Assembly: GCF_023073315.1 (NCBI RefSeq)
Contig: NZ_JADPJH010000014.1
Span: forward strand, 403,791-452,679
Length of the DNA stretch: 48,889 nucleotides
Source of the DNA: Bradyrhizobium sp. 1
GTDB lineage: Bacteria > Pseudomonadota > Alphaproteobacteria > Rhizobiales > Xanthobacteraceae
Direction of reading: 5' to 3'
The notes under the pieces were generated by a model, which was not told the origin of the DNA, did no database searches, and worked only from the letters and a program-made list of their open reading frames with translations. Each line of letters opens with the position of its first letter. Within the stretch, counting starts at the first letter, position 1. This document shows positions 34,630-42,677 of the stretch, one piece after another. Made by a program: the position numbers and the translations under genes.

Positions 34630-34968
34630 TTAGTTGGCGGCCGGGGTGAACTTCGAAACGATGGTCTCGACCGGCTTGAACGCCTGCTTGGCGAGGTCGC
34701 TGTAGAGGCCGGCGATCTTCTGCGATTCCGCAACGAAGGTCTCGTAGGCGGAACGAGCGAACTCGGTCTGCGCTTCCATCGCCTTGTCCATCGACTTCAC
34801 GCCGGAAAGCTTCTCGACGAAGGACTTGGTGTCTTCGAACGACTTCTTGGTGTAGTCGCCATAGGCGCTGGCGATCGCCTGGAGGCCATGCTGCATCGTG
34901 GTCGCGGAAGCGACGTACGTCTCGAAGTGCTCTTTCCCGTAGCTCTGAATGTCTTCAACCTTGAACAT
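34630..34968 (-). CDS. phasin (polyhydroxyalkanoate granule protein)
   Basis: The product is 112 residues, nearly all helical: MFKVEDIQSYGKEHFETYVA, then AIASAYGDYTKKSFEDTKSF and YETFVAESQKIAGLYSDLAK. This is the phasin_2 pattern. Phasins coat PHA granules and control their size. AAGGGA precedes ATG 34968. The promoter region just upstream has a sigma-70-type -35 and -10 and two GTGC-N3-GCAC sites, as expected of PhaR control. No pha synthesis gene is adjacent. Confidence 0.9.
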   Translation of the reverse strand: MFKVEDIQSYGKEHFETYVASATTMQHGLQAIASAYGDYTKKSFEDTKSFVEKLSGVKSMDKAMEAQTEFARSAYETFVAESQKIAGLYSDLAKQAFKPVETIVSKFTPAAN

Positions 34969-35026
34969 TTCGGAATCCCTTTTCCCTAGCTCGCGTCCGG
35001 AAGCCCCGGCTCCCTGACTCTGCCCA

Positions 35027-35074
35027 CAATTAGTGCAACGCACAAAAAAGTCAAGAATCTTGTGCGCCGCACAA
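35027..35074 (-). promoter_or_regulatory. phasin promoter with two GTGC-N3-GCAC palindromes
   Basis: On the minus strand TTGACT (35054-35049) and TAATTG (35032-35027) are spaced by 16 bp. GTGC-AAC-GCAC (35033-35043) lies in the spacer, and GTGC-GCC-GCAC (35062-35072, in a perfect 15-bp palindrome at 35060-35074) lies just upstream of the -35. Their centres are 29 bp apart. PhaR-type repressors bind TGC-rich inverted sites near phasin genes, so this is a good candidate operator. Confidence 0.55.
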
Positions 35075-35357
35075 AATCAGATCCAAATCGCTGAGATTCC
35101 CGGAGTTTCCCGCAATGGTTCCTTAAGCTTTTGGAAACCGCGGCCCCCTACTTTGATTCTCTGGACGTGTTCAGCTTCCGCAATCGGCCAAAAGCCGTTT
35201 GAGAACATCACCTTAGCCAGAATAGCGGCTCAGGCCCAACGTCCCCCGCGGCGAACACCAGCGGAGGGACAGCCTGAGCAGGTAATGATCACGGGTCCAG
35301 TGGGCACAATTTCGCCTCACGAGCCGGTGATCAAGTCAGAAACGGGGACGGGGTTCC
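35075..35357. other. intergenic region upstream of the carboxypeptidase gene
   Basis: This 283-bp stretch separates the phasin promoter from the carboxypeptidase gene. I see no gene or clear palindrome. It must hold the promoter of the carboxypeptidase, but no good -35/-10 pair stands out. Confidence 0.5.
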
Positions 35358-37190
35358 ATGCTTCGTAAAAACTTGGCTTCCTCGCGCTTGGCGCGGGTTG
35401 GCGTTTTCGGGCTTCTTACGATCACCACCGCAGTCATCTTCACCACAGATGCTGCCGAGGCGCGGCGCCATCGGTCTCGTCACACCGCGCACCATCGGGT
35501 GCAGCGCGATGTGTCCGAGAGCTCCAGCCCCAAATTCGCGTCGATCATCGTCGACGGCAATTCCGGCACGGTGCTTCAGTCGAACAGCCCGGACGGGATC
35601 CGTCATCCCGCCTCGCTCACCAAGATCATGACGCTCTATCTGCTGTTCGAGCGTCTGGAGTCCGGCAAGATGAAGCTCGACACCGAGATGCCGGTGTCCC
35701 AGCATGCCGCCGATCAGGATCCAACCAAGCTGAACCTGCGTGCCGGCCAGACCATTCGCGTCGAGGACGCGATCAAGGGTCTCGTCACCCGCTCGGCCAA
35801 CGACGCCGCCGTGGTGATCGCCGAAGCGATCGGCGGCGACGAGGACGATTTTGCCACGATGATGACGCGCAAGGCGCGCTCGCTCGGCATGTCCAGGACG
35901 GTCTACCGCAACGCCAACGGCCTTCCCAACGACGAGCAGGTCACGACCGCGCGCGACCAGGCCACGCTCGGCCGCGCCATCCAGGAGCGCTTCCCGCGCT
36001 ATTATCGCTATTTCGCGACCTCGACGTTCAACTGGCGCGGCCAGTCGATCCGCAACCACAATCACTTGCTCGGCAGCGTCGAGGGCGTGGACGGCATCAA
36101 GACCGGCTACACCCGCGCCTCCGGCTTCAATCTCGTGACCTCGATGCGCCGCGGCAACCGCCATTTGATCGGCGTGGTGCTGGGCGGCCGCAGCGGCGGC
36201 TCGCGCGACGCCATCATGCGCAACCTGCTCGCGGAGAACCTCGAGAAGGGCGCGACCACCCACACCGTCGCCGCGGTCACCGAGCGCAACGGCGCTGACG
36301 CCAATACCGACGTCACCGATGCATCGGAGACCCCCGCCCGCGCCGCGCCGCAGGTTCAGGCCGCGGCCGCCCCTGAAGCCGCCCCGTCGCGTCTTGCTTC
36401 GCGCCTGTCCGCCCTCGCCGCTGCGACTGCCGCGATGCCGCCGGCTCAGGCCAAGCCTGAAGTTCGGCCGACTGAATCCAAGATCGAGCCGGCGCCGCTC
36501 ACCAGTGGCGTGATCTCGAGCCAGCCGCTCTCCATCATCCCCGGCTCGTCCGAGCCGATGAAGCCGGTCCGGGTCAAGACCGTTCAGGTCAAGGCCGGCA
36601 CCGTCAAGGTCGCCTCCGCCGCCCCCGCTCAGGTCGGACCGCAGGTCACGAACACGATTGCCCCTCGCTCCGACGTGGCGGAAACCTCCGGCGCCGTCGT
36701 CGCCCGGGCCGATCTCATCAACAAGCCCGAAATGATGAGCCAGCCGGAAGCGCCGAAGGCCGAGATCGCCCGCGCCGAAATGCCCCGTCAGCCGGCGGGC
36801 TTTGGCACCGGCAACGGCATCCTGGGCGTGCTGCCGGCTGCGACCGCCGCCGCGCCCGCCCCGGCAGCCGCAAAGCTCGCCTCCGCCGATCCGGCGCCGC
36901 AGACGATCCAGATGAGCGCCACCACCAGGCCGGTCGTCACCCACAGCGGCTGGATCGTCCAGGTCGGCGCGCTCGAGAGCGAGAACGAAGCCCAGCAGCG
37001 CATCGATGCCGCGCGCAGCTCGGCCCGCGGCCTGCTCAGCAAGGCCGACCCGTTCACCGAGCCTGTTGTCGCCAAGGACAATCGCAAGCTCTACCGCGCC
37101 CGTTTCGCCGGGCTCGAGCGCGACCAGGCCGAAGCCGTCTGCCGCGCCCTGAAGCGCGCCGACATCTCCTGCATCACCGTCCGCAACTGA
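35358..37190 (+). CDS. D-alanyl-D-alanine carboxypeptidase with C-terminal SPOR domain
   Basis: This 610-residue penicillin-binding protein trims pentapeptide side chains. A signal peptide ends near residue 34. The serine active site is S86-L-T-K89, with S146-A-N148 and K248-T-G250, the peptidase S11 set. After residue 290 comes a long Ala/Pro-rich linker (about 290-525), then a SPOR domain (SGWIVQVGALESENEAQQRI to the end). SPOR binds denuded glycan at the septum, which suggests division-site action. The length is greater than typical DacA (about 400) because of linker and SPOR. Confidence 0.92.
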   Translation: MLRKNLASSRLARVGVFGLLTITTAVIFTTDAAEARRHRSRHTAHHRVQRDVSESSSPKFASIIVDGNSGTVLQSNSPDGIRHPASLTKIMTLYLLFERLESGKMKLDTEMPVSQHAADQDPTKLNLRAGQTIRVEDAIKGLVTRSANDAAVVIAEAIGGDEDDFATMMTRKARSLGMSRTVYRNANGLPNDEQVTTARDQATLGRAIQERFPRYYRYFATSTFNWRGQSIRNHNHLLGSVEGVDGIKTGYTRASGFNLVTSMRRGNRHLIGVVLGGRSGGSRDAIMRNLLAENLEKGATTHTVAAVTERNGADANTDVTDASETPARAAPQVQAAAAPEAAPSRLASRLSALAAATAAMPPAQAKPEVRPTESKIEPAPLTSGVISSQPLSIIPGSSEPMKPVRVKTVQVKAGTVKVASAAPAQVGPQVTNTIAPRSDVAETSGAVVARADLINKPEMMSQPEAPKAEIARAEMPRQPAGFGTGNGILGVLPAATAAAPAPAAAKLASADPAPQTIQMSATTRPVVTHSGWIVQVGALESENEAQQRIDAARSSARGLLSKADPFTEPVVAKDNRKLYRARFAGLERDQAEAVCRALKRADISCITVRN

Positions 37191-37210
37191 TTTACCGGAC
37201 CGCCCAATCA

Positions 37211-37239
37211 AAATGCCCGCGCCTTGCGCGGGCATTTTT
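37211..37239 (+). terminator. hairpin terminator of the carboxypeptidase gene
   Basis: AAATGCCCGCG and CGCGGGCATTT pair around CCTTG, followed by a T run. It lies 20 bp after the stop codon of the carboxypeptidase. Confidence 0.92.
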
Positions 37240-37245
37240 GTTTCG

Positions 37246-37334
37246 AGGCATGATCCGGCAAAGTGCGAAGCGGTTTTCCGAAAAGATCATGCCCAAACAA
37301 CAACCTAACGCGCGATGATCTCGTCGCGCTTTAG
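37246..37334. repeat. intergenic palindromic repeat (GCATGATCCGG type), two hairpins
   Basis: GCATGATC (37248) and GATCATGC (37285) enclose GAAGCGGTTTTCCGAAAA, and a second hairpin is formed by GCGCGA (37310) and TCGCGC (37324). I recognise this two-hairpin unit as a widespread intergenic repeat in Bradyrhizobium and other Rhizobiales. The rest of the gap to 37500 has no gene that I can see. Confidence 0.8.
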
Positions 37335-37500
37335 GGACCCAGGTCGCGCAAAGTCGGTTCCGCGACAACCTCTCGTCAACGATTTACGGTTAAATTTTTA
37401 CTCAACAGATCGACCACGCCGACAAGGCGGGCATCGGGGCGACGGCAGACAGAGCAAGCGGAGCTGACGCGGGATTAGCGTTTGTAGCGTGATGCCGGAG

Positions 37501-38226
37501 TTAGCCGTTATGCGTACGAAGCAGAGTATCCTTGGCCTCGTTCACACGGGCAGCGAGATACGTCGAGCCCCCCTGGTCGGGATGGAGTTTCTTCATCAGG
37601 GACTTGTGAGCCCTGCTGATGTCGTCGCGCCCCGCGCCCGGCTGCAAGCCAAGGATCTGATAGGCCTCCTCCGTCGTCATTTTACCGCTCGCCGTCGTGC
37701 GGCGCTGCCGCCCTGCCGCGTCGCCCTGCGCGTTCTGACGCCAGGCGGGAAACCGGCGGTCCAGATAGCTTTCAAGTAAGGCCACGCTCTCGGCGTCGAA
37801 CGCCGGGGCCATCGCCAGCAGGCCCGCGAGGTCAAACTCGTCGAGCTCGCGTCCGGCATAAGGCCCGGCGACGATCTGGCCTTTGAGCTGGCCGGAATCG
37901 TGGTCGAGCCGCATGTCCAGGAATTGCGAGCGCACGCGTGAGGCCTGACCGGTCGGGCGCGTCGCGCCGCCGCCGAACAGCCCGCCGATATTGCCGAAGC
38001 CGGCGTTCGCCAATGGCGTCCAGCCGAGCAAGCCGGCGCCAAAAATTCCGAGCGGGATCGCAACCGCCAGCTCACCCCGCAAGCCCGTGAAGGCCGCGAC
38101 CGCGAGCGCGACCACGCCGCCGCCAAATTTGATGGTGCGCGCCAGCACCGCCGGATTGGCGGAGCGGAACATCTGGAGCAGCAGATAAAGCGTGATAATT
38201 GCGATGGCGCCGGCGATCAGGGTCAT
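37501..38226 (-). CDS. membrane-anchored J-domain protein
   Basis: The 241-residue protein has two or three N-terminal hydrophobic segments (residues 1-75) and a C-terminal J domain with EEAYQILGLQPGAGRDDISR and LHPDQGGS, the HPD motif that triggers the DnaK ATPase. The central part (LDMRLDHDSGQLKGQIVAGP) is typical of the Rhizobiales group. The layout recalls Pam18/TIM14-like membrane J proteins. Client proteins are unknown. Confidence 0.88.
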   Translation of the reverse strand: MTLIAGAIAIITLYLLLQMFRSANPAVLARTIKFGGGVVALAVAAFTGLRGELAVAIPLGIFGAGLLGWTPLANAGFGNIGGLFGGGATRPTGQASRVRSQFLDMRLDHDSGQLKGQIVAGPYAGRELDEFDLAGLLAMAPAFDAESVALLESYLDRRFPAWRQNAQGDAAGRQRRTTASGKMTTEEAYQILGLQPGAGRDDISRAHKSLMKKLHPDQGGSTYLAARVNEAKDTLLRTHNG

Positions 38227-38382
38227 GGCCGGAATATAGTCGTCCTCTTGTCAAAAAGCATGGCGTCCTTCGCCCGCGTCCACGATTGAAGGGTGACACG
38301 GGAAATTCGTTTGCCGATAAGCGCCCTGCCCGGTCATTCCGGCACGGCTGGCCGCGTGGGGGTGAGCATTTTGGGGAAGAGC

Positions 38383-39378
38383 ATGAGCAACGGGTTCAAG
38401 CCGCCGATCGTGCCGGCCGCCTTCTTCGGCATCGTGCTCGGCCTCGCAGGCCTCGGCAATGCCTGGCGCGTCGCGCATCAGGTCTGGCATCTGCCGGCGA
38501 TCGTCGGCGAGATCCTGCTCGGCCTCGCTTCCATCGTCTGGGCTCTGCTGCTGGTTCTCTTCATCCTGCGCTGGATTTTTGCGCGCGCGGAATCGCTCGG
38601 CGAAGCTCATCATCCCGTGCAGTGCTGCTTCATCGGTCTTGCCGGCGTCTCCACCATGCTGATCGCAATCGCCGCGGAGCCCTATTCGCATCTTGCCGCA
38701 ATCATCTTGTTCGGCGTGGGCGCCGCGTTCACACTGGGCTTCGCACTGTGGCGAACGGGATTGCTATGGCGCGGCAACCGCGACCACACCGCAACCACGC
38801 CGGTCCTGTATCTGCCGACCGTGGCCGGCGGCTTCGTCACGGCTGCGGTGTCCTCGGCGCTCGGCTACCCCGATTGGGGGCAACTCGCTTTCGGCGTCGC
38901 GCTGTTCTCCTGGCTCGCGATCGAATCCGTGCTGCTGCACCGGCTCTACATCGCTGCCACGCTACCAGTCGCGCTGCGGCCGACGCTCGGCATCCAGCTC
39001 GCACCGCCCGCGGTCGGCGCCGTCGCATGGCTCGCGGTCAACGGCGGCGTGCCGGACATGGCTGCGCATATCCTGGTGGGCTACGGGCTGATGATGGCAC
39101 TGCTGCTGCTTCGGCTGCTGCCGTGGATCATGGAGCAGCCGTTCTCGGTGTCCTATTGGGGTTTTACTTTCGGCGCGACGGCACTTGCAATCGCGCCGAT
39201 CCGTATGGCCGGACACGGCGACACCGGTGCGATCGCACTCCTTGCGCCCTGCCTGTTTGCCGCCGCAAACATCGTGGTCGGACTGATCGCGCTCGGCACG
39301 CTGCGCCTGATGCTGCAGGGACGCCTGTTGCCGCCGCCGGTCACAGCGGTGCCGCCAACGCAAGCCGCACCAGCCTGA
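38383..39378 (+). CDS. TehA/SLAC1-family membrane protein
   Basis: The 331-residue membrane protein has about ten hydrophobic segments: PAAFFGIVLGLAGLGNAWRV, then YLPTVAGGFVTAAVSSALGY and MEQPFSVSYWGFTFGATALA. These match the TDT family (tellurite resistance/dicarboxylate transporter, SLAC1-like anion channels). The ATG at 38383 follows GGGGAAG, so it beats an earlier in-frame start. It is divergent from the J-domain gene. The transported anion is unknown. Confidence 0.85.
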   Translation: MSNGFKPPIVPAAFFGIVLGLAGLGNAWRVAHQVWHLPAIVGEILLGLASIVWALLLVLFILRWIFARAESLGEAHHPVQCCFIGLAGVSTMLIAIAAEPYSHLAAIILFGVGAAFTLGFALWRTGLLWRGNRDHTATTPVLYLPTVAGGFVTAAVSSALGYPDWGQLAFGVALFSWLAIESVLLHRLYIAATLPVALRPTLGIQLAPPAVGAVAWLAVNGGVPDMAAHILVGYGLMMALLLLRLLPWIMEQPFSVSYWGFTFGATALAIAPIRMAGHGDTGAIALLAPCLFAAANIVVGLIALGTLRLMLQGRLLPPPVTAVPPTQAAPA

Positions 39379-39381
39379 GCG

Positions 39382-40125
39382 CTACTTCATCTGGCCGATC
39401 AGCTTGGCCGCGCTGCCGGCGCTCTTCGCCAATTTCAACAGCGCCTCGCGGCCGCCGGCGGCGTAGACCGCGACAGCGCGCAGCAGCTCACGCAACTGCG
39501 CCGCCGCACCGGGATCGAACCGGCACCAGGCCCCGCCGGTCAGCCGCGCAATCTCGCGGAAGGCCCTTTCGGCCACCGCGTCGTCGCCTTCCTGAAACAG
39601 GAAGACGGGTACCTTGAGCATGCCGAGCTCGCCGGCCTTGGCGCAGAGCTCGTCGACCTTCTCTTCCATGGCATCGCCGACGAAGACGACCGCCCGCACA
39701 CCGGATGCGACCGCCTCGCGCCGCGCCTCGCTCAGGACCTTGCCGATCTGGGTGTCGCCGCCGCGGCAATCGATCTTGCTCATCAGCGTCGCGAGCCTCG
39801 CGCTATCGGAAATCCAGCCCGTGGAGCGACACTCGTTGTAGCCGCGATAGTAGACGAGCCGGATGTCGAGACTGCCGAGCGCTGCGGTCTCGCGAAACAT
39901 GTCCGCCTGGAGCGCGCAGGCCATGTCCCAGGTCGGCTGTCGGCTCATCGTCGCATCCAGCGCGAAGATCAGCCGCCCCTTGGCGCCGGGCGCGTGCGGT
40001 GACAGCGCCCGCGCCTTGGCGACGAAGGCGGCGATATCCTCCGAGGTGCTGGCTTTCGGCAGCGCACCGCCGGCTTCGGTCGAGACGGCATCACGGTCAC
40101 GCGGTTTGACGGGTTCGCCGGGCAT
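39382..40125 (-). CDS. von Willebrand factor A domain protein
   Basis: The 247-residue cytoplasmic protein has a VWA-like fold beginning with GRLIFALDATMSRQPTWDM, then LDIRLVYYRGYNECRSTGW and AVVFVGDAMEEKVDELCAKA. The MIDAS is DATMS. It has no signal peptide. The gene converges with tehA, 3 bp apart. Similar proteins lie close to J-domain genes in related bacteria as I remember, but the role is unknown. Confidence 0.82.
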   Translation of the reverse strand: MPGEPVKPRDRDAVSTEAGGALPKASTSEDIAAFVAKARALSPHAPGAKGRLIFALDATMSRQPTWDMACALQADMFRETAALGSLDIRLVYYRGYNECRSTGWISDSARLATLMSKIDCRGGDTQIGKVLSEARREAVASGVRAVVFVGDAMEEKVDELCAKAGELGMLKVPVFLFQEGDDAVAERAFREIARLTGGAWCRFDPGAAAQLRELLRAVAVYAAGGREALLKLAKSAGSAAKLIGQMK

Positions 40126-40264
40126 CCCTGCTCACCTCTTGCACGAGCAGCTAATGTGGATAGCGCATGCCGCCCGGTCAATGTGCAAAGCCTCCCCGGG
40201 CGGCTGCCGACGGAGGCTTTGGAAGTCGTGCTGACGATCAGAGCGGTGTCAGCTCTTGTTGCTG

Positions 40265-41125
40265 TCAGCTTTTGGCGGGCGCCATCAGAGCAACCGGACC
40301 GGGCTCCAGGATCTTGGGCGGGGCCGAGCGGGTGTCGACCGGTGCGATCGCGCTGTCGGTATCGCTCAGGAACTTGTCGAGCATGCCCTGGATCGAGTTC
40401 TTCGCGTTATCCGGACCGGTGTCGCGCATGTCGTTGTGCTGGAATTCGGTCTTCACGACCTGAATGCCGGCCTTCTCGCATTCCTCGTCGGTCGGGATCA
40501 CGCCCGCATCGGTCTTGAACTGCGGATCTTGCGAACGGAACGACAGGATCTTGAACTTGCCAGCGGTGACGAAGGGCACGCGCAGATTGTCGAGCGTGAC
40601 GACCTTCTTGACTTCATCCGGATATTGCTTGGCGAAATACATCGTGATGTCGCCGCCCATGGAGTGGCCGACCATCGTCACCCTGTCGTAGTCGGCGTTG
40701 GGCTGAACCTTCTTCATCTCCTGCATGGCGAGATGGATATTGGCGACGCCGCGCAGAATCTGCGGCAGGCGGCCGACGTAGATCTCGCCGGGCTTGGTCA
40801 CCATCGGAGGATCGGTCGGCAAATCATGCTGGGGGCTCACGACGAGGTAGCCGCGCGCAGCGAAGATGTTGGCGAGGAAGCCGTACTCGGTGTTCTTGAC
40901 TGTGTTGCCGTGATTGATCACGGCGACCGGCATCGTGATCATGCCGGCATTGGCCTGCATTTCCTTGTCGCGACGGATCGCGATATCGACAGGCACGGGA
41001 CGGTTGTCGCGCGAAGCGTCGTAGAAGGTGATGGTCTCGTGCTTGATCGCCCACTTGCTCGCCGTAAAATAGGCGACGCCGCAGAGAGCACTGACCGAAA
41101 CCAGAACGGCAATTCCACGCTTCAT
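40265..41125 (-). CDS. secreted alpha/beta hydrolase
   Basis: The 286-residue protein has an N-terminal hydrophobic anchor or signal (MKRGIAVLVSVSALCGVAYF). The nucleophile is S155 in VGHSMGGDI, and an oxyanion region is NHGN at 71. FQHNDMRDTGPDNA near the end may supply the catalytic His. It is a dienelactone-hydrolase or platelet-activating-factor-acetylhydrolase-like enzyme. A possible EcfG-type promoter lies about 270 bp upstream. The substrate is unknown. Confidence 0.82.
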   Translation of the reverse strand: MKRGIAVLVSVSALCGVAYFTASKWAIKHETITFYDASRDNRPVPVDIAIRRDKEMQANAGMITMPVAVINHGNTVKNTEYGFLANIFAARGYLVVSPQHDLPTDPPMVTKPGEIYVGRLPQILRGVANIHLAMQEMKKVQPNADYDRVTMVGHSMGGDITMYFAKQYPDEVKKVVTLDNLRVPFVTAGKFKILSFRSQDPQFKTDAGVIPTDEECEKAGIQVVKTEFQHNDMRDTGPDNAKNSIQGMLDKFLSDTDSAIAPVDTRSAPPKILEPGPVALMAPAKS

Positions 41126-41394
41126 TTTCGTCCTCAGCCTCAGGCTCTTTCGGCCTGAATCCCTGTTGAAAATCGTGTTCTTCCGGGGCTCTTCGGCCCC
41201 TGGTCGCCTATTCCCTAATATATGTCACAGGGGCGTGACAGGAAGGCTAAATATTGTGAACCGGCCGCCCTTTCATTGTGCGGCGCACACGTTTCTTGGG
41301 CACCCCGTTCTCATACCGCTACGCCAGGATGCAGGTTACCATCCGACGCAACCGGTCTCGATTGGGTTCATTTTCGCGGTAAACGCTGGGTGAA
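41126..41394 (-). other. long leader of the hydrolase gene with two small hairpins
   Basis: If the EcfG-like site is used, the transcript has an untranslated leader of about 260 bases. Near the gene are two hairpins with similar loops: GGGGC-TCTTCG-GCCCC (41186-41201) and CAGGC-TCTTTCG-GCCTG (41140-41156). Two tiny frames (11 and 9 codons) start with ATG in the leader but have no support. No RNA gene is clear. Confidence 0.35.
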
Positions 41395-41419
41395 AACGGT
41401 CGGGCGCGCGCTCTGTTCC
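41395..41419 (-). promoter_or_regulatory. candidate EcfG (general stress) promoter
   Basis: On the minus strand GGAAC (41419-41415) is followed after exactly 16 bases by CGTT (41398-41395), a perfect match to the alphaproteobacterial EcfG consensus GGAAC-N16/17-CGTT. GTTCCCGCGGGAAC, a perfect palindrome, covers its -35 (41415-41428). It points at the alpha/beta hydrolase gene 270 bp downstream. Confidence 0.5.
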
Positions 41420-41469
41420 CGCGGGAACCGGCGGCTTTGAGCAGCTGGAAGTAGCGATATACCGCTGGC

Positions 41470-42393
41470 TCAGGCGCCGAGGATGTCGTGGACCTCGAGC
41501 GGCTTGTCGACTTGGCTGAACCATTCGGCGCGATTTGCCGCACGGCGGCGGCCGCGCTCGTCGAGCGGCAGCTTGAGCTGGCGGAGCAGGCTCGTCACCT
41601 CCTCGCGCGCGGTCAGGTGGCCGAGATTGGGCCGCATGCCGAGCGTGGCCTCGTCGATCTCGTCGAGCGCGGTCAGTCCGCGCGGGAAGAATTCGCGATA
41701 GACCACGCGCTCGGCGAAGCCGTCGACATAGCGGAAGCCGAGCCGCAGCGACAAATCCTTCAGGCTGTCGGCAACGAGCTGCTTGTTGCGGGAGCCGAGC
41801 ATCGACAGGCGGTTGCGCACCACGATCCAGTCGGTCGAGGAGCCGTCGAGCTGGCGGCGCTTGCGCCTGACATCCCGCACCATCTCGGCGTAATGACTCT
41901 CGCCCGTCACCGCGTAGTTGGTGGGATCGACGGTGCCGAGCACGTCGAAGTCGAGGAAGCTGTCGTTGATCGGGGTGACGAGCGTGTCGGCCATCGAATG
42001 CGCAAGGCGCATCAGATAGCTGTCGGTGCCGGGCGTGTCGATGACGATGAAGTCGAAGCTGCTCTCGACCGCCGAGACCGCTTCCATGAACTGAAGGAAC
42101 TCGGAATTCTCGTTCTCGGCGACCTGCATGGTCTCGCCGAGCTTGATGCAGCGATGCAGCGGCAGTTCGAGGCCGAGCCCCGTGCGGCGGGCCCAGGCGG
42201 ATCGGTTGTTGATGTAGTGGGTAAAGCTCTGCTGGCGGCAGTCGAGGTCGATGGTGGCGACGCGCTGGCCGGCCTTCAGGAGCGCGACCGCGATGTGCAG
42301 GGCGGTGGTCGATTTGCCGGAGCCGCCCTTCTCGTTGCCGAGCACGACCACATGCGCCGAGCCGGATTGGCCTTGGCTAGCCTGCACAAGCAT
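41470..42393 (-). CDS. mipZ: MipZ: ParA-like ATPase that positions the division plane
   Basis: The 307-residue ATPase has a deviant Walker A NEKGGSGKSTTALHIAVALL, DLDCRQQSFTHYINNR and FIVIDTPGTDSYLMRLAHSM. MipZ forms a polar gradient from ParB and inhibits FtsZ, so division occurs at mid-cell. GAGG lies just before ATG 42393, so it beats a TTG at 42405. It is divergent from panC. The role is known for Caulobacter and inferred here. Confidence 0.93.
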   Translation of the reverse strand: MLVQASQGQSGSAHVVVLGNEKGGSGKSTTALHIAVALLKAGQRVATIDLDCRQQSFTHYINNRSAWARRTGLGLELPLHRCIKLGETMQVAENENSEFLQFMEAVSAVESSFDFIVIDTPGTDSYLMRLAHSMADTLVTPINDSFLDFDVLGTVDPTNYAVTGESHYAEMVRDVRRKRRQLDGSSTDWIVVRNRLSMLGSRNKQLVADSLKDLSLRLGFRYVDGFAERVVYREFFPRGLTALDEIDEATLGMRPNLGHLTAREEVTSLLRQLKLPLDERGRRRAANRAEWFSQVDKPLEVHDILGA

Positions 42394-42450
42394 AGTGATC
42401 CTCAAAACCCCTGACGAATATCTTCGAGATGGCCGCGTCTGCGGTCAAGT

Positions 42451-42471
42451 TAAATGCGTGACAGTAAATGC
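42451..42471. repeat. TAAATGC direct repeat in the mipZ/panC promoter region
   Basis: TAAATGC occurs at 42451 and 42465, 14 bp apart, and the first is preceded by GT to read GTTAAATG. The site lies 58-78 bp upstream of the mipZ ATG. It resembles but does not match CtrA TTAA-N7-TTAA. Confidence 0.3.
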
Positions 42472-42677
42472 AATTCGCACTGCGCCGTTCTTCATCATGA
42501 ATCGCGGCACATGCTGCCGTCTGTGATCCAGCCCACAATGTCGCAACATCATGCGCGGCTTCGGGCGGGATGCTGTGCCGCATCCGGATGCATGGCGTCC
42601 ACGAGCGCCGCTTGTTAAGGTTAGCCCTGCGGGCGCCGGGACGCGCCGCTTCAAATCCCCAACGCTGTCGAGTCCTG

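Noticed and set aside
35331..37235. 634-codon open frame on the minus strand
   Set aside because: It is antisense to the carboxypeptidase and made of Gly/Arg-rich low-complexity sequence.
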